Shown in pieces: positions 1 to 8,403 of a stretch of 64,000 nt of DNA. Within the stretch, counting starts at the first letter, position 1. Each line of letters begins with the position of its first letter. Origin of the DNA: Patiriisocius_A hiemis (GTDB taxonomy: Bacteria; Bacteroidota; Bacteroidia; Flavobacteriales; Flavobacteriaceae). Both the position numbers and the translations under genes were made by a program. The notes under the pieces were generated by a model, which did no database searches, was not told where the DNA came from, and saw only the letters and a list, made by a program, of their open reading frames with translations. The stretch lies in assembly GCF_031846325.1 (NCBI RefSeq), contig NZ_JAVRHZ010000001.1:682001-746000 (forward strand), given 5' to 3'.

Positions 1-53
1 CTCTAATGTAAAATCAACCTTTTTAAGTATATTTGGGAAAAATTGCAATCCTA

Positions 54-1802
54 ATGACTACAACTACATTTTTAAAAAGAAGTCTGTATACTTTTACATT
101 CTTTTTTACAGCTACTTTATTTGCACAACAAGTAGTCCCACATTACAAAACCCAAGAAGAGAAAGACCAACTCTCATCTTATAATTTTAAGAGATCCGTA
201 CTAACAGATCCTCCTGTTGGAGAAGTTCGTACAATGGCAGAATGGGAAGAAGTAGAATACCTCGTAGTTACATGGGAACCTAATTTTCCGAACATATTAA
301 GACAAATAGTAGCAGCTGCTGTAGAAGAGTGTAAAGTAATTATTACTACACAAAATGAAACTTCTGTTTCAAACTATTTATCTTCTAATGGAGTAGATTT
401 AACCAATGTAATTTTTATGGATGAAGATTGGGACACCATTTGGATTCGTGATTACGGCGGGAATACTATTTATTCTGATGATGTAGGCGATAGAGCACTT
501 GTAGATTGGATTTATAATAGACCAAGACCTAATGATGATATAATTCCATCAGCACATTCTAATTTACAAGGAATTCCTATTTACATAACAGACTCCGGAA
601 CAAACGATTTAGTTAATACTGGAGGTAATTTTATGAGTGACGGACTTGGAAATGCCTTTGCTTCAGAATTAATACTAGAAGAAAATGAACCTGGAAATCC
701 ATATGGGGTATCACCAAAAACTGAAGCAGAAATTGATGCTATAATGGAAGCTTACATGGGAATTGACAACTATATTAAAATGACTGCACTTCCATTTGAT
801 ATTATTAATCATATAGATATGCACATGAAGCTACTAGATGAAGAAACATTGCTAGTTAGTGAATATCCAGAAGGTGTTGCTGATGGTCCACAAATTGAAG
901 AGAATATAAATTATGTACTTTCCAACTTTATGAGTCCATTTGGGACACCTTATAAAGTGAAGAGAATCGCAGCCCCACCAAGTGAGTCTGGCAACTATCC
1001 AGATAATGGAGGTTTTTATAGAAACTATACAAATTCAATATTCATTAATAAAACTATTTTAATTCCTCTATATCGTCCAGAAGTAGATGGTCCTGCTCTT
1101 GCCCAATGGGAAGAAATGATGCCAGGTTATAATATAGTAGGAATCGATGTGGATAATCCTGGAGAAAACCTAATTGCTCAAGTAGGAGCTATACATTGCA
1201 TTACACACAGCATTGGAGTTTCAGACCCATTATGGATTGTACATCAACCTATTGCAGATGCGGCACCTAGTGAAACTGTAACTGTAGATGCGATGATAAA
1301 GCATAATTCTGGTATTGCTAGTGCTTCAGTTTTTTGGAGAACTGAAGGTAGCACAAACTATACTGAAGTACCAATGACATTAGATAGCGGTGATACTTGG
1401 ACAACAGACCTTAGTATTCCAAGTTCTGAAGAAGAAATAGAGTATTATATAAAAGGAACCGCAACATCTGGAAAAACCATTAATAGACCCATTGTAGCAC
1501 CAGAAGGGTATTGGAAAATTAATGTGGATGGAGTTTTAAATACTGAAGAGTTTACTACTGAAAGTATAAGAGGCCCATATCCCAACCCAACAGATGCTAC
1601 AGTAAAGTTTACATTACCTACTAGAGCCGAAATTAATAGCGTAAGTATATATAACATTCTTGGGCAAAAAGTTCAGGAGATTACTATCCAAAGAGATATT
1701 TCAATCTTAGAACTTTCATTAGAAAATTATGAAACCGGAATGTATTTTATTCAGTTTAATGCATCTCAAGGAGCAGTAACTAAAAAAGTGGTTAAGAAGT
1801 AG
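54..1802 (+). CDS. Secreted agmatine/peptidylarginine deiminase-family protein with T9SS sorting domain
   Basis: Guanidine-group hydrolase of the PAD_porph (agmatine deiminase / bacterial peptidylarginine deiminase) family, converting a guanidinium to a ureido group with release of ammonia. Visible: a signal peptide ending near LFAQQ (about residue 25), the WIRD motif near 130-133, HID near 252-254 and the catalytic-type GAIHCITH with Cys near 382. From about residue 509 to the end there is a C-terminal sorting domain (YPNPTDATVKF, then a terminal KKVVKK), so export by T9SS is expected. Cytoplasmic agmatine deiminases have neither signal nor sorting domain, so a peptidylarginine deiminase-like extracellular role is possible, but the substrate cannot be read from sequence. 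ATG at 54 is chosen over an upstream in-frame TTG at 33 because it puts the signal peptide at the N-terminus. Confidence 0.85.
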   Translation: MTTTTFLKRSLYTFTFFFTATLFAQQVVPHYKTQEEKDQLSSYNFKRSVLTDPPVGEVRTMAEWEEVEYLVVTWEPNFPNILRQIVAAAVEECKVIITTQNETSVSNYLSSNGVDLTNVIFMDEDWDTIWIRDYGGNTIYSDDVGDRALVDWIYNRPRPNDDIIPSAHSNLQGIPIYITDSGTNDLVNTGGNFMSDGLGNAFASELILEENEPGNPYGVSPKTEAEIDAIMEAYMGIDNYIKMTALPFDIINHIDMHMKLLDEETLLVSEYPEGVADGPQIEENINYVLSNFMSPFGTPYKVKRIAAPPSESGNYPDNGGFYRNYTNSIFINKTILIPLYRPEVDGPALAQWEEMMPGYNIVGIDVDNPGENLIAQVGAIHCITHSIGVSDPLWIVHQPIADAAPSETVTVDAMIKHNSGIASASVFWRTEGSTNYTEVPMTLDSGDTWTTDLSIPSSEEEIEYYIKGTATSGKTINRPIVAPEGYWKINVDGVLNTEEFTTESIRGPYPNPTDATVKFTLPTRAEINSVSIYNILGQKVQEITIQRDISILELSLENYETGMYFIQFNASQGAVTKKVVKK

Positions 1803-1832
1803 TTTTAACTGTTAAAGAAATCTCAACAAATA

Positions 1833-1861
1833 TTGCTAAGGGTGTATTTTGGGTATCTTTG
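1833..1861 (+). promoter_or_regulatory. Bacteroidota-type promoter for the PIG-L gene
   Basis: TTG at 1833-1835, an 18-nt spacer and TATCTTTG at 1854-1861 match the flavobacterial -33/-7 pattern TTG-N17-19-TAnnTTTG. Transcription would start near 1868, about 28 nt before the ATG at 1896. Confidence 0.7.
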
Positions 1862-1895
1862 AGATAACAATCTTAAAAACTTAAAATACACCTTT

Positions 1896-4403
1896 ATGCG
1901 TTATATACTTACGTTACTGGTACTGTTTATTTATAGTCCTTCCCTCCTAGCACAACAACCTCAAAAGCCAACAACTTCAGAAATTTACCATAACCTTCAA
2001 AAATTAAATTTTGTTGGAAGTGCGATGTATATCGCTGCACACCCTGACGATGAAAACACACGGTTAATTTCTTATCTATCAAATGATGTAAAAGCCAGAA
2101 CTGCTTATTTATCATTAACACGTGGAGATGGCGGGCAAAATTTAATAGGACCAGAAATTAGAGAATTATTAGGTGTTATCCGTACACAAGAATTAATTGC
2201 TGCTAGAAAAACCGATGGAGGTGAACAGTTATTTACAAGAGCCAATGATTTTGGGTATTCTAAACATCCAGATGAAACCTTAGCCATTTGGAATAAAAAA
2301 GAAGTTTTAAGTGACGTAGTACGAGCTATAAGAAAGTTTAAGCCAGATATTATTATTAACCGTTTTAATCATAGAAACCCTGGCACAACACACGGACACC
2401 ATACCTCTTCTGCCATGTTAAGTTTTGAAGCTTTTGATTTAGTAGGAAATACAGCCGAGTATCCAGAAACAGTAAAACAATTTGGTGCTTGGCAACCTAA
2501 ACGCCTTTTTTTTAATACTTCTTGGTGGTTTTATGGAAGTAGAGAAAATTTTGAGAAAGCAGATAAGTCTAATATTCTAGAGTTAGAAACTGGAACTTAT
2601 TATACCTCGCTAGGTTTATCTAATGGTGAAATAGCTTCTTTAAGTAGAAGCATGCACAAGTCTCAAGGTTTTGGAAGTACAGGAAGTCGTGGTAGTGCCA
2701 CAGAATATTTAGAGTTTTTAAAAGGAGATTTTTCAAAAGAGGAGGCCACTAATAATGGCTCTAGTCCAGATTTATTTGCAGGTATCAATACTACTTGGTC
2801 TCGACTTGATGGAGGAAAAGAAATTGGAGCTATTTTAGAGCCACTTGAAGAAAACTTTAATTTTAAGAATCCTGCTAGTATGCTTCCAGACTTATTAAAA
2901 GTGTATGAGTTAGTAAGACAATTAGAAGATGACCATTGGAGAACTATAAAAAAAGCACAGTTAGAACAACTTATTTTAGATTGTGGAGGTATTTTTCTTG
3001 AAGCAGTTGCAAATACCAATAGTATTAATCCTAAAGGAAGCTACCAAGTAAGTATAGAAGCTATAAACAGAAGTAATTACCCTGTGGTTTTGCAAAGTAT
3101 AAAAACGCAAGACGGAACTACGCTTTCAACGCCTGTTACCTCATTGTTACCAAATGAGCGTTCTACTTTTGAAACTAACATTACTTCTTCCAACAAAAAG
3201 GTGTCTACTCCGTATTGGCTAAATGAGAAAGGGAGTTTAGGTATGTACAAGGCTCCTTCTCCACTAATTGGAAAACCAGAAACACCTGCTCCAGAAAAAT
3301 TGTTATTTACACTTCAGTTAGGGCGTTCTCAGATAGATATAACTAGAGATGTGGTTTATAAATATAATGACCCAGTAGATGGTGAAGTCTATCAACCATT
3401 AGAAATAGTACCAGAAATAACCACTAGTATTCCTGAAAAGGTATTAATTTTCGCAGACGATAGTCCAAAACAAATTCCAGTAGTAGTAAAAGCTGGTAAA
3501 GAAAACATTAGTGGTTTTATACAATTAAATCATCCAGATGGCTGGACTGTTTCACCTGCGCAACAAACTTTTGAATTATCGCAAAAAGGAGAAGAGAAAA
3601 CAGTATTGTTTACTGTAATACCTCCTAAAGAGCAAAGCGAAGGGTTTTTAAAACCACTCGCAGTAGTAGGAGATGTTTTTTATGATAAAGAATTATTTAC
3701 ATTAGATTATAACCACATTCCTTATCAAAGAGTCTTACTTCCTAGCGAAGCTAAAATTGTGCGTATTCCAATTGAAAAAAAAGGAGAACACATTGGATAT
3801 ATAGAAGGTGCTGGAGATGCTATTCCTGAAAGCTTAAAGCAAATAGGATATCAAGTTACTACTATAGTTCCTAATGAGATTACATTAGAGAACCTTCAGC
3901 AGTATGATGCAATTGTAGTTGGAATTAGAGCATATAATACTATACCAGAATTAGCCTTTAAGCAAAATGCTTTCAGAAGTTATACTGAAAATGGTGGAAC
4001 CTTGATTCTTCAGTATAATACAAATAGAAGAATGGTTACTGAAGATATTGCTCCTTATCCTTTAAAACTTTCTAGAGATAGAGTAACAGATGAATTTTCT
4101 GAAGTTAAGTTATTAGCTCCAAAACACCCTGTACTTAACGAGCCCAATATCATAACAGAAGCAGATTTTGAAGGTTGGGTACAAGAAAGAGGACTCTATT
4201 TTCCTAATGAATGGGATGCTAAATTCACTCCAATTTTAGGAATGAGTGACGAAAATAGTACAGAAACTAAAGGTTCACTCTTAGTTACTAAACACGGAAA
4301 AGGATATTATATATATACAGGACTTAGTTTTTTTAGAGAATTGCCAGCAGGTGTGCCAGGAGCTTATAGATTATTTGCTAACTTGTTGTCTTTAGGTAAT
4401 TAA
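1896..4403 (+). CDS. Secreted PIG-L (LmbE-like) deacetylase with extra C-terminal domains
   Basis: Zinc-dependent N-acetyl-sugar deacetylase family. A signal peptide (about residues 1-19, ending LLAQQ) is followed by the PIG-L domain with the zinc/catalytic motif AHPDDEN near residues 47-53 and a downstream HGHH near 164-168. At 835 residues it is about three times the size of a minimal PIG-L enzyme. The remainder is beta-rich, and the last 200 residues or so resemble a class I glutamine amidotransferase-like fold (inferred from segments such as YDAIVVGIRAYNT). It starts a tight run with a 42-residue membrane peptide, a sodium:solute symporter and a DinB-like protein, which suggests hydrolysis outside the cytoplasm followed by Na+-coupled uptake. 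The size and the signal peptide argue against it being the bacillithiol enzyme BshB. Confidence 0.8.
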   Translation: MRYILTLLVLFIYSPSLLAQQPQKPTTSEIYHNLQKLNFVGSAMYIAAHPDDENTRLISYLSNDVKARTAYLSLTRGDGGQNLIGPEIRELLGVIRTQELIAARKTDGGEQLFTRANDFGYSKHPDETLAIWNKKEVLSDVVRAIRKFKPDIIINRFNHRNPGTTHGHHTSSAMLSFEAFDLVGNTAEYPETVKQFGAWQPKRLFFNTSWWFYGSRENFEKADKSNILELETGTYYTSLGLSNGEIASLSRSMHKSQGFGSTGSRGSATEYLEFLKGDFSKEEATNNGSSPDLFAGINTTWSRLDGGKEIGAILEPLEENFNFKNPASMLPDLLKVYELVRQLEDDHWRTIKKAQLEQLILDCGGIFLEAVANTNSINPKGSYQVSIEAINRSNYPVVLQSIKTQDGTTLSTPVTSLLPNERSTFETNITSSNKKVSTPYWLNEKGSLGMYKAPSPLIGKPETPAPEKLLFTLQLGRSQIDITRDVVYKYNDPVDGEVYQPLEIVPEITTSIPEKVLIFADDSPKQIPVVVKAGKENISGFIQLNHPDGWTVSPAQQTFELSQKGEEKTVLFTVIPPKEQSEGFLKPLAVVGDVFYDKELFTLDYNHIPYQRVLLPSEAKIVRIPIEKKGEHIGYIEGAGDAIPESLKQIGYQVTTIVPNEITLENLQQYDAIVVGIRAYNTIPELAFKQNAFRSYTENGGTLILQYNTNRRMVTEDIAPYPLKLSRDRVTDEFSEVKLLAPKHPVLNEPNIITEADFEGWVQERGLYFPNEWDAKFTPILGMSDENSTETKGSLLVTKHGKGYYIYTGLSFFRELPAGVPGAYRLFANLLSLGN

Positions 4404-4404
4404 T

Positions 4405-4533
4405 ATGGAAGAAACTGATATTGTAGAAAAAGTAAGAGACAAATTTGTTTGGAGAAAGAAATACACACTTGTATTACTTGCCAATGCATTTTATATCTAT
4501 TTGTTTTACCTACTAACTCAACACTATGCATAA
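4405..4533 (+). CDS. Small single-pass membrane protein, 42 residues
   Basis: Unrecognised small ORF. ATG at 4405 lies 1 nt after the PIG-L stop, and its TAA ends at 4533, 8 nt inside the symporter gene (ATG at 4526) in another frame. The N-terminal half is charged (MEETDIVEKVRDKFVWRKK) and is followed by one hydrophobic helix (about residues 21-38). Tight packing on both sides implies translational coupling and suggests a small accessory subunit of the symporter. Some Na+/solute symporters have small membrane partners (for example DUF4212), but this peptide is shorter than that family. A function is not claimed. Confidence 0.65.
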   Translation: MEETDIVEKVRDKFVWRKKYTLVLLANAFYIYLFYLLTQHYA

Positions 4534-6247
4534 CTTTTTAGCACTTAGCACGCTTCATAAGTACGACTGGTGGATACTTTGTGGAACACTTATATTTATT
4601 GTGTTTTATGGAGTTTATAAAACTCGTAAAAATAAAAACGTTACAGATTACCTAAAGGGTGGTAATGATGCACGTTGGTGGACCATAGGCCTAAGCGTAA
4701 TGGCAACTCAAGCAAGCGCCATCACTTTTCTTTCTACACCTGGACAAGCATTTCATGATGGGATGGGCTTTGTGCAATTTTATTTTGGGTTACCTATTGC
4801 AATGGTAATTATTTGCCTTGTTTTTATTCCAATTTACCATAAATTAAAAGTGTTTACTGCTTATGAATACCTAGAAGGGCGTTTTGACATAAAAACGAGA
4901 ACTCTTGCTGCCCTTTTATTTTTAACGCAACGAGGTATTGGCGCCGGAATAACAATTTTTGCACCATCAATTATACTCTCGGCTGTATTAGGCTGGAATC
5001 TATTATATCTAAATATCATAATTGGTATTCTTGTTATTATCTATACTGTAAGTGGTGGTACTAAAGCCGTAAGTGTTACTCAAAAACAACAAATGGCCGT
5101 AATCTTTTTAGGATTGTTTGTTACATTTTTGTTGATACTTAATTACCTTCCGCTAGATATTAGTTTTAGTAAAGCACTAGATATTGCAGGTGCTAATGAC
5201 AAAATGAAAGTTCTCGACTTTTCATTTGATTGGGAAAATAGATATACTTTTTGGAGTGGAATTATTGGAGGTACCTTTTTAGCCTTATCGTATTTTGGTA
5301 CAGACCAAAGCCAAGTACAACGTTATTTATCTGGTAGGTCTTTAAAAGAAAGCCAAATGGGCTTAATTTTTAATGGATTACTTAAAGTACCAATGCAGTT
5401 TTTTATACTACTTGTTGGAGTAATGGTCTTTGTATTCTATCAATTTAATAGCTCCCCATTACACTTTAACCCTGCTGCCGTAAATGATGTAATGGCTTCA
5501 GAATATGCTGAACAATACCAGGATTTAGAAACTGAAAAAGAAGCGTTAGACTTACAGTTAGCAGAAAAGCAAATTTCGTATGCAAAAATAAATGACACTT
5601 CTGAAGAAAAGGAGCAACTTCTAGAAGAAATTAAAATTATTAATATTACTAAAGATGAACTAAGAGAACAATCTAAAGAATTAATTAAGCAAGCAAATCC
5701 AGATGCTGAAACTAATGATAAAGATTATGTATTCATTCATTTTATTTTAAATCAACTTCCGCGTGGTCTTATTGGATTGCTACTAGCAGTAATTTTAAGT
5801 GCTGCAATGTCATCAACAGCTTCTGAGTTAAATGCATTAGGCTCTACAACAACAATAGATTTGTATAAACGAAATATACAAGGTAGAACCGAAAAACATT
5901 ACGTACGTGCCTCTAAATGGTTTACCTTACTTTGGGGTGTGATTGCTATTTTAGTAGCTTGTATTGCTAATTTATTTGAAAATTTAATAGAGCTCGTTAA
6001 TATTATAGGTTCTATTTTCTATGGAAATGTGCTCGGTATTTTTCTTCTTGCATTTTTTGTGAAGTTTGTAAAAAGTAAAGCTGTTTTTATAGCTGCATTA
6101 ATTACACAAGCTATTATTATTTATGTTTGGTGGATAGACGTAATGCCTTACTTATGGCTTAACTTAGTGGGTTGTGCATTGGTCATGGGAATTGCAATAT
6201 TCTTACAGGTTTTTATAGGAATGCCTAGTCAAAAGAAAGCTTCGTAG
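4526..6247 (+). CDS. Sodium:solute symporter (SSS family)
   Basis: Polytopic inner-membrane Na+-coupled transporter, 573 residues with about 12-13 hydrophobic helices. Typical SSS features are seen: TDYLKGGNDARWWTIG near the N-terminus, a conserved SAMSSTASELNALGSTT segment near residue 430, and ITFLSTPGQAFHDGMGF in an early helix. Residues about 328-400 form a highly charged Glu/Lys-rich stretch predicted to be coiled coil, which interrupts the membrane helices and is unusual for the family. It is downstream of a secreted PIG-L deacetylase and overlaps the 42-residue membrane peptide, so it may import the deacetylated product. Substrate unknown. Confidence 0.88.
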   Translation: MHNFLALSTLHKYDWWILCGTLIFIVFYGVYKTRKNKNVTDYLKGGNDARWWTIGLSVMATQASAITFLSTPGQAFHDGMGFVQFYFGLPIAMVIICLVFIPIYHKLKVFTAYEYLEGRFDIKTRTLAALLFLTQRGIGAGITIFAPSIILSAVLGWNLLYLNIIIGILVIIYTVSGGTKAVSVTQKQQMAVIFLGLFVTFLLILNYLPLDISFSKALDIAGANDKMKVLDFSFDWENRYTFWSGIIGGTFLALSYFGTDQSQVQRYLSGRSLKESQMGLIFNGLLKVPMQFFILLVGVMVFVFYQFNSSPLHFNPAAVNDVMASEYAEQYQDLETEKEALDLQLAEKQISYAKINDTSEEKEQLLEEIKIINITKDELREQSKELIKQANPDAETNDKDYVFIHFILNQLPRGLIGLLLAVILSAAMSSTASELNALGSTTTIDLYKRNIQGRTEKHYVRASKWFTLLWGVIAILVACIANLFENLIELVNIIGSIFYGNVLGIFLLAFFVKFVKSKAVFIAALITQAIIIYVWWIDVMPYLWLNLVGCALVMGIAIFLQVFIGMPSQKKAS

Positions 6248-6264
6248 TTGAAAAATATTAAATT

Positions 6265-6735
6265 ATGAAAACGCCTAAACAACTAGCCAAACACCTAAGA
6301 GAAGTCTATTTTGGAGGAAACTGGACAGCTGTTAATATAAAAGACACCCTTGCAGATGTAACTTTTAAAGAAGCGACAACACAAATAGATAGTACAAATA
6401 CAATTGAAACCTTAGTATATCATCTGCACTATTATGTAACCCTAGATTTACGGGTGCTTGAAGGAGGTCCCTTAGTGGGGAGTGACAAAGAGAGTTTTAT
6501 ACATGATTCGGTTACGTCTCAAAAAGAATGGGAAGATTTTCTTGAAGTTAGATATATTGAAGCTAAAAAATTTGTAAAGTCTATCGAATCTCTTTCAGAA
6601 GAAACACTTTGGAAAGATTTTGTTGCTGAAAAACATGGTAATTATTACCGAAACCTTGCAGGTATTATTGAACATACACATTATCACTTGGGACAGATTG
6701 TATTGCTAAAAAAACTAATCAGAAATGGAAATTAA
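6265..6735 (+). CDS. DinB-like (DUF1572-type) four-helix protein
   Basis: A 156-residue protein of the DinB/YfiT metal-binding four-helix-bundle superfamily. Its family-type histidines are VYHLHYY near residue 53 and the C-terminal HTHYHLGQIVLLKKL. It begins 17 nt after the symporter stop and is likely cotranscribed. Superfamily members include thiol S-transferases such as BstA, but many are uncharacterised; the specific reaction here is unknown. Its last codons overlap the start of the next gene. Confidence 0.75.
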   Translation: MKTPKQLAKHLREVYFGGNWTAVNIKDTLADVTFKEATTQIDSTNTIETLVYHLHYYVTLDLRVLEGGPLVGSDKESFIHDSVTSQKEWEDFLEVRYIEAKKFVKSIESLSEETLWKDFVAEKHGNYYRNLAGIIEHTHYHLGQIVLLKKLIRNGN

Positions 6736-7186
6736 GACGTTAAAAGAAATCGCAATACCTTCTGAAGAGAAAAGGCTTCAAAAATACTTTTCTTGTTATA
6801 AAGAACTTGTCAACGAGTTAAAAACAAAAGACATTGAAACCAGTATTGTTTCTGAAATTAATGAGCAAATTGACACTATAAATAATTATACTAAAGACTA
6901 TAAATCACTTAGAAAGTATATCTACAAAAGCAGAAATAAAATTTTAAAAGATCTTGAAAAGAAACATAAAATTGTTGCTAAAAATTATTACCGAAATATC
7001 TGGATGGCAATAGGTTTGGCTGCTTTTGGAGTTCCTATAGGTATTGCAATTAGTACAGCTATAGGCAATATTGCTTTAATGGGTGCTTTCTTCCCAATAG
7101 GAATGGCTATTGGAATAGCAGTTGGCATTTCTATGGATAAAAAAGCTGAAAAAGAAGGTAGACAACTCAATACAGTTTATAATTAA
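6725..7186 (+). CDS. Hypothetical membrane protein with N-terminal helical region
   Basis: Not recognised. 153 residues: a charged, probably coiled-coil N-terminal part (about 1-90), then two hydrophobic, Gly/Ile/Ala-rich helices (about 95-145), then a short charged tail. It overlaps the DinB-like gene by 11 nt (ATG at 6725, upstream stop at 6735), so it is probably translationally coupled and the last gene of this transcript. Its stop shares the bases TTAA with the convergent Nramp-like gene, leaving no room for a terminator between them. Confidence 0.6.
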   Translation: MEIKTLKEIAIPSEEKRLQKYFSCYKELVNELKTKDIETSIVSEINEQIDTINNYTKDYKSLRKYIYKSRNKILKDLEKKHKIVAKNYYRNIWMAIGLAAFGVPIGIAISTAIGNIALMGAFFPIGMAIGIAVGISMDKKAEKEGRQLNTVYN

Positions 7187-8403
7187 GCAACAAATACTAA
7201 ATAAAGGCTTCTTAATCCTAGTAATAATGCAATACTAACAACACAAACTCCAACAATGTTTTGGAGTTTTGTATTTACATGGGATCCTAAAACTTCTTTT
7301 TTATTGACTATCCAAATTAAAAATCCTGCAACTACAGGGAGTAAAATACCATTTGCTACTTGGGCAAAAGTTATGATAGTTATAGGCTTAAATCCTATGG
7401 ACGAGAAAATAACACCTAACACTAATATAAGTCCCCAAACACTCCTAAATTTATTTGATTTTAAATTGGTATCCCAACCAAAACAACCTCTTGCCACGTA
7501 TGCCGCTGCTAACGGAGCTGTAATTGCAGATGTAATTCCTGCAGCAAATAAACCTATACTTAAAAAATAAGTTGCAAAACTACCATACAAAGGTTTCAAG
7601 CCTATTGCCAAGTCTGATGCATTAGTAACAACACCACCTTCTCCATTTGTAGCTGTAATGATAATTGCAATAGATACTATTCCACCCAAAATAATTGAAA
7701 AAAACAAATCACGTCTAGCTGCTTTTAAATCCGCTACTCCATTCCATTTCTCTTTTACAAGAGAAGCGTGTAAAAACAAATTATATGGGACTACAGTTGT
7801 ACCAATTAATGCAATAATTGTGAGAATCCCTTTTTCGGGAATTTTTGGCATTAAAAGTCCTTTAAAAATTTCAGCTAGGTTAGGTTTTGTAATAATTGCA
7901 GTTAATAAAAAAGATAGACTCATAATTACAACTAAGCCAACTAAAAATCGTTCTATTATTTTATAATTTCCTATATAGAGTAAAACAAAAGCGATTATTC
8001 CAATTATAATACTAAGGTAATTTATGTTTAACCCAATTATACTATAGGTTGTGGTCTCAATAAGAGTTTCCAAACCTAGTACTCCCCCACTTATGTTACC
8101 TGCTTCATAGGCAGCATTGCCAATTAAAACAGCACCAATAATAAGCCCCATGGCAAGCCAACGTAGTGATGTTGATTTAATTTGAGTTGTAATTGTTTCA
8201 GCAAGCCCTTTCCCTCCAACTAGGCCTAAACGCATTGCCATTTCTTGTAAAACAATAGTGGCAATAATAGAGACTAGCATTGCCCAAAGCAATGTAAAGC
8301 CATATGTTACCCCTGCAATGGTACAAACTGTAACTGTACCAGGACCAATAAAAGCCGCAGCTACTAAAGTTCCCGGACCTATATTCTTAAAAATATTTTT
8401 CAT
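7183..8403 (-). CDS. Nramp-family transporter lacking canonical metal-binding motifs
   Basis: Inner-membrane protein of the Nramp/MntH superfamily, 406 residues with about 11 hydrophobic helices. The fold-specific segments are recognisable, but the metal-binding residues differ. The helix-1 motif, normally DPGN, reads GPGT (residues 20-23), and the helix-6 motif, normally MPH, reads VPY (residues 205-207, within TTVVPYNLFLHAS). Asp, Asn and Met of the classical Mn2+/Fe2+ site are therefore all replaced. It probably belongs to a divergent Nramp-related branch, so the substrate should not be assumed to be Mn2+ or Fe2+. The ATG at 8403 overlaps the stop of the upstream DUF2891 gene by one base, indicating cotranscription. 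Confidence 0.85.
   Translation of the reverse strand: MKNIFKNIGPGTLVAAAFIGPGTVTVCTIAGVTYGFTLLWAMLVSIIATIVLQEMAMRLGLVGGKGLAETITTQIKSTSLRWLAMGLIIGAVLIGNAAYEAGNISGGVLGLETLIETTTYSIIGLNINYLSIIIGIIAFVLLYIGNYKIIERFLVGLVVIMSLSFLLTAIITKPNLAEIFKGLLMPKIPEKGILTIIALIGTTVVPYNLFLHASLVKEKWNGVADLKAARRDLFFSIILGGIVSIAIIITATNGEGGVVTNASDLAIGLKPLYGSFATYFLSIGLFAAGITSAITAPLAAAYVARGCFGWDTNLKSNKFRSVWGLILVLGVIFSSIGFKPITIITFAQVANGILLPVVAGFLIWIVNKKEVLGSHVNTKLQNIVGVCVVSIALLLGLRSLYLVFVA

Noticed and set aside
1896..6735. PIG-L plus DinB-like genes as a bacillithiol (Bsh/Bst) locus
   Set aside because: The PIG-L protein is 835 residues and secreted, unlike cytoplasmic BshB, and no bshA or bshC is nearby.
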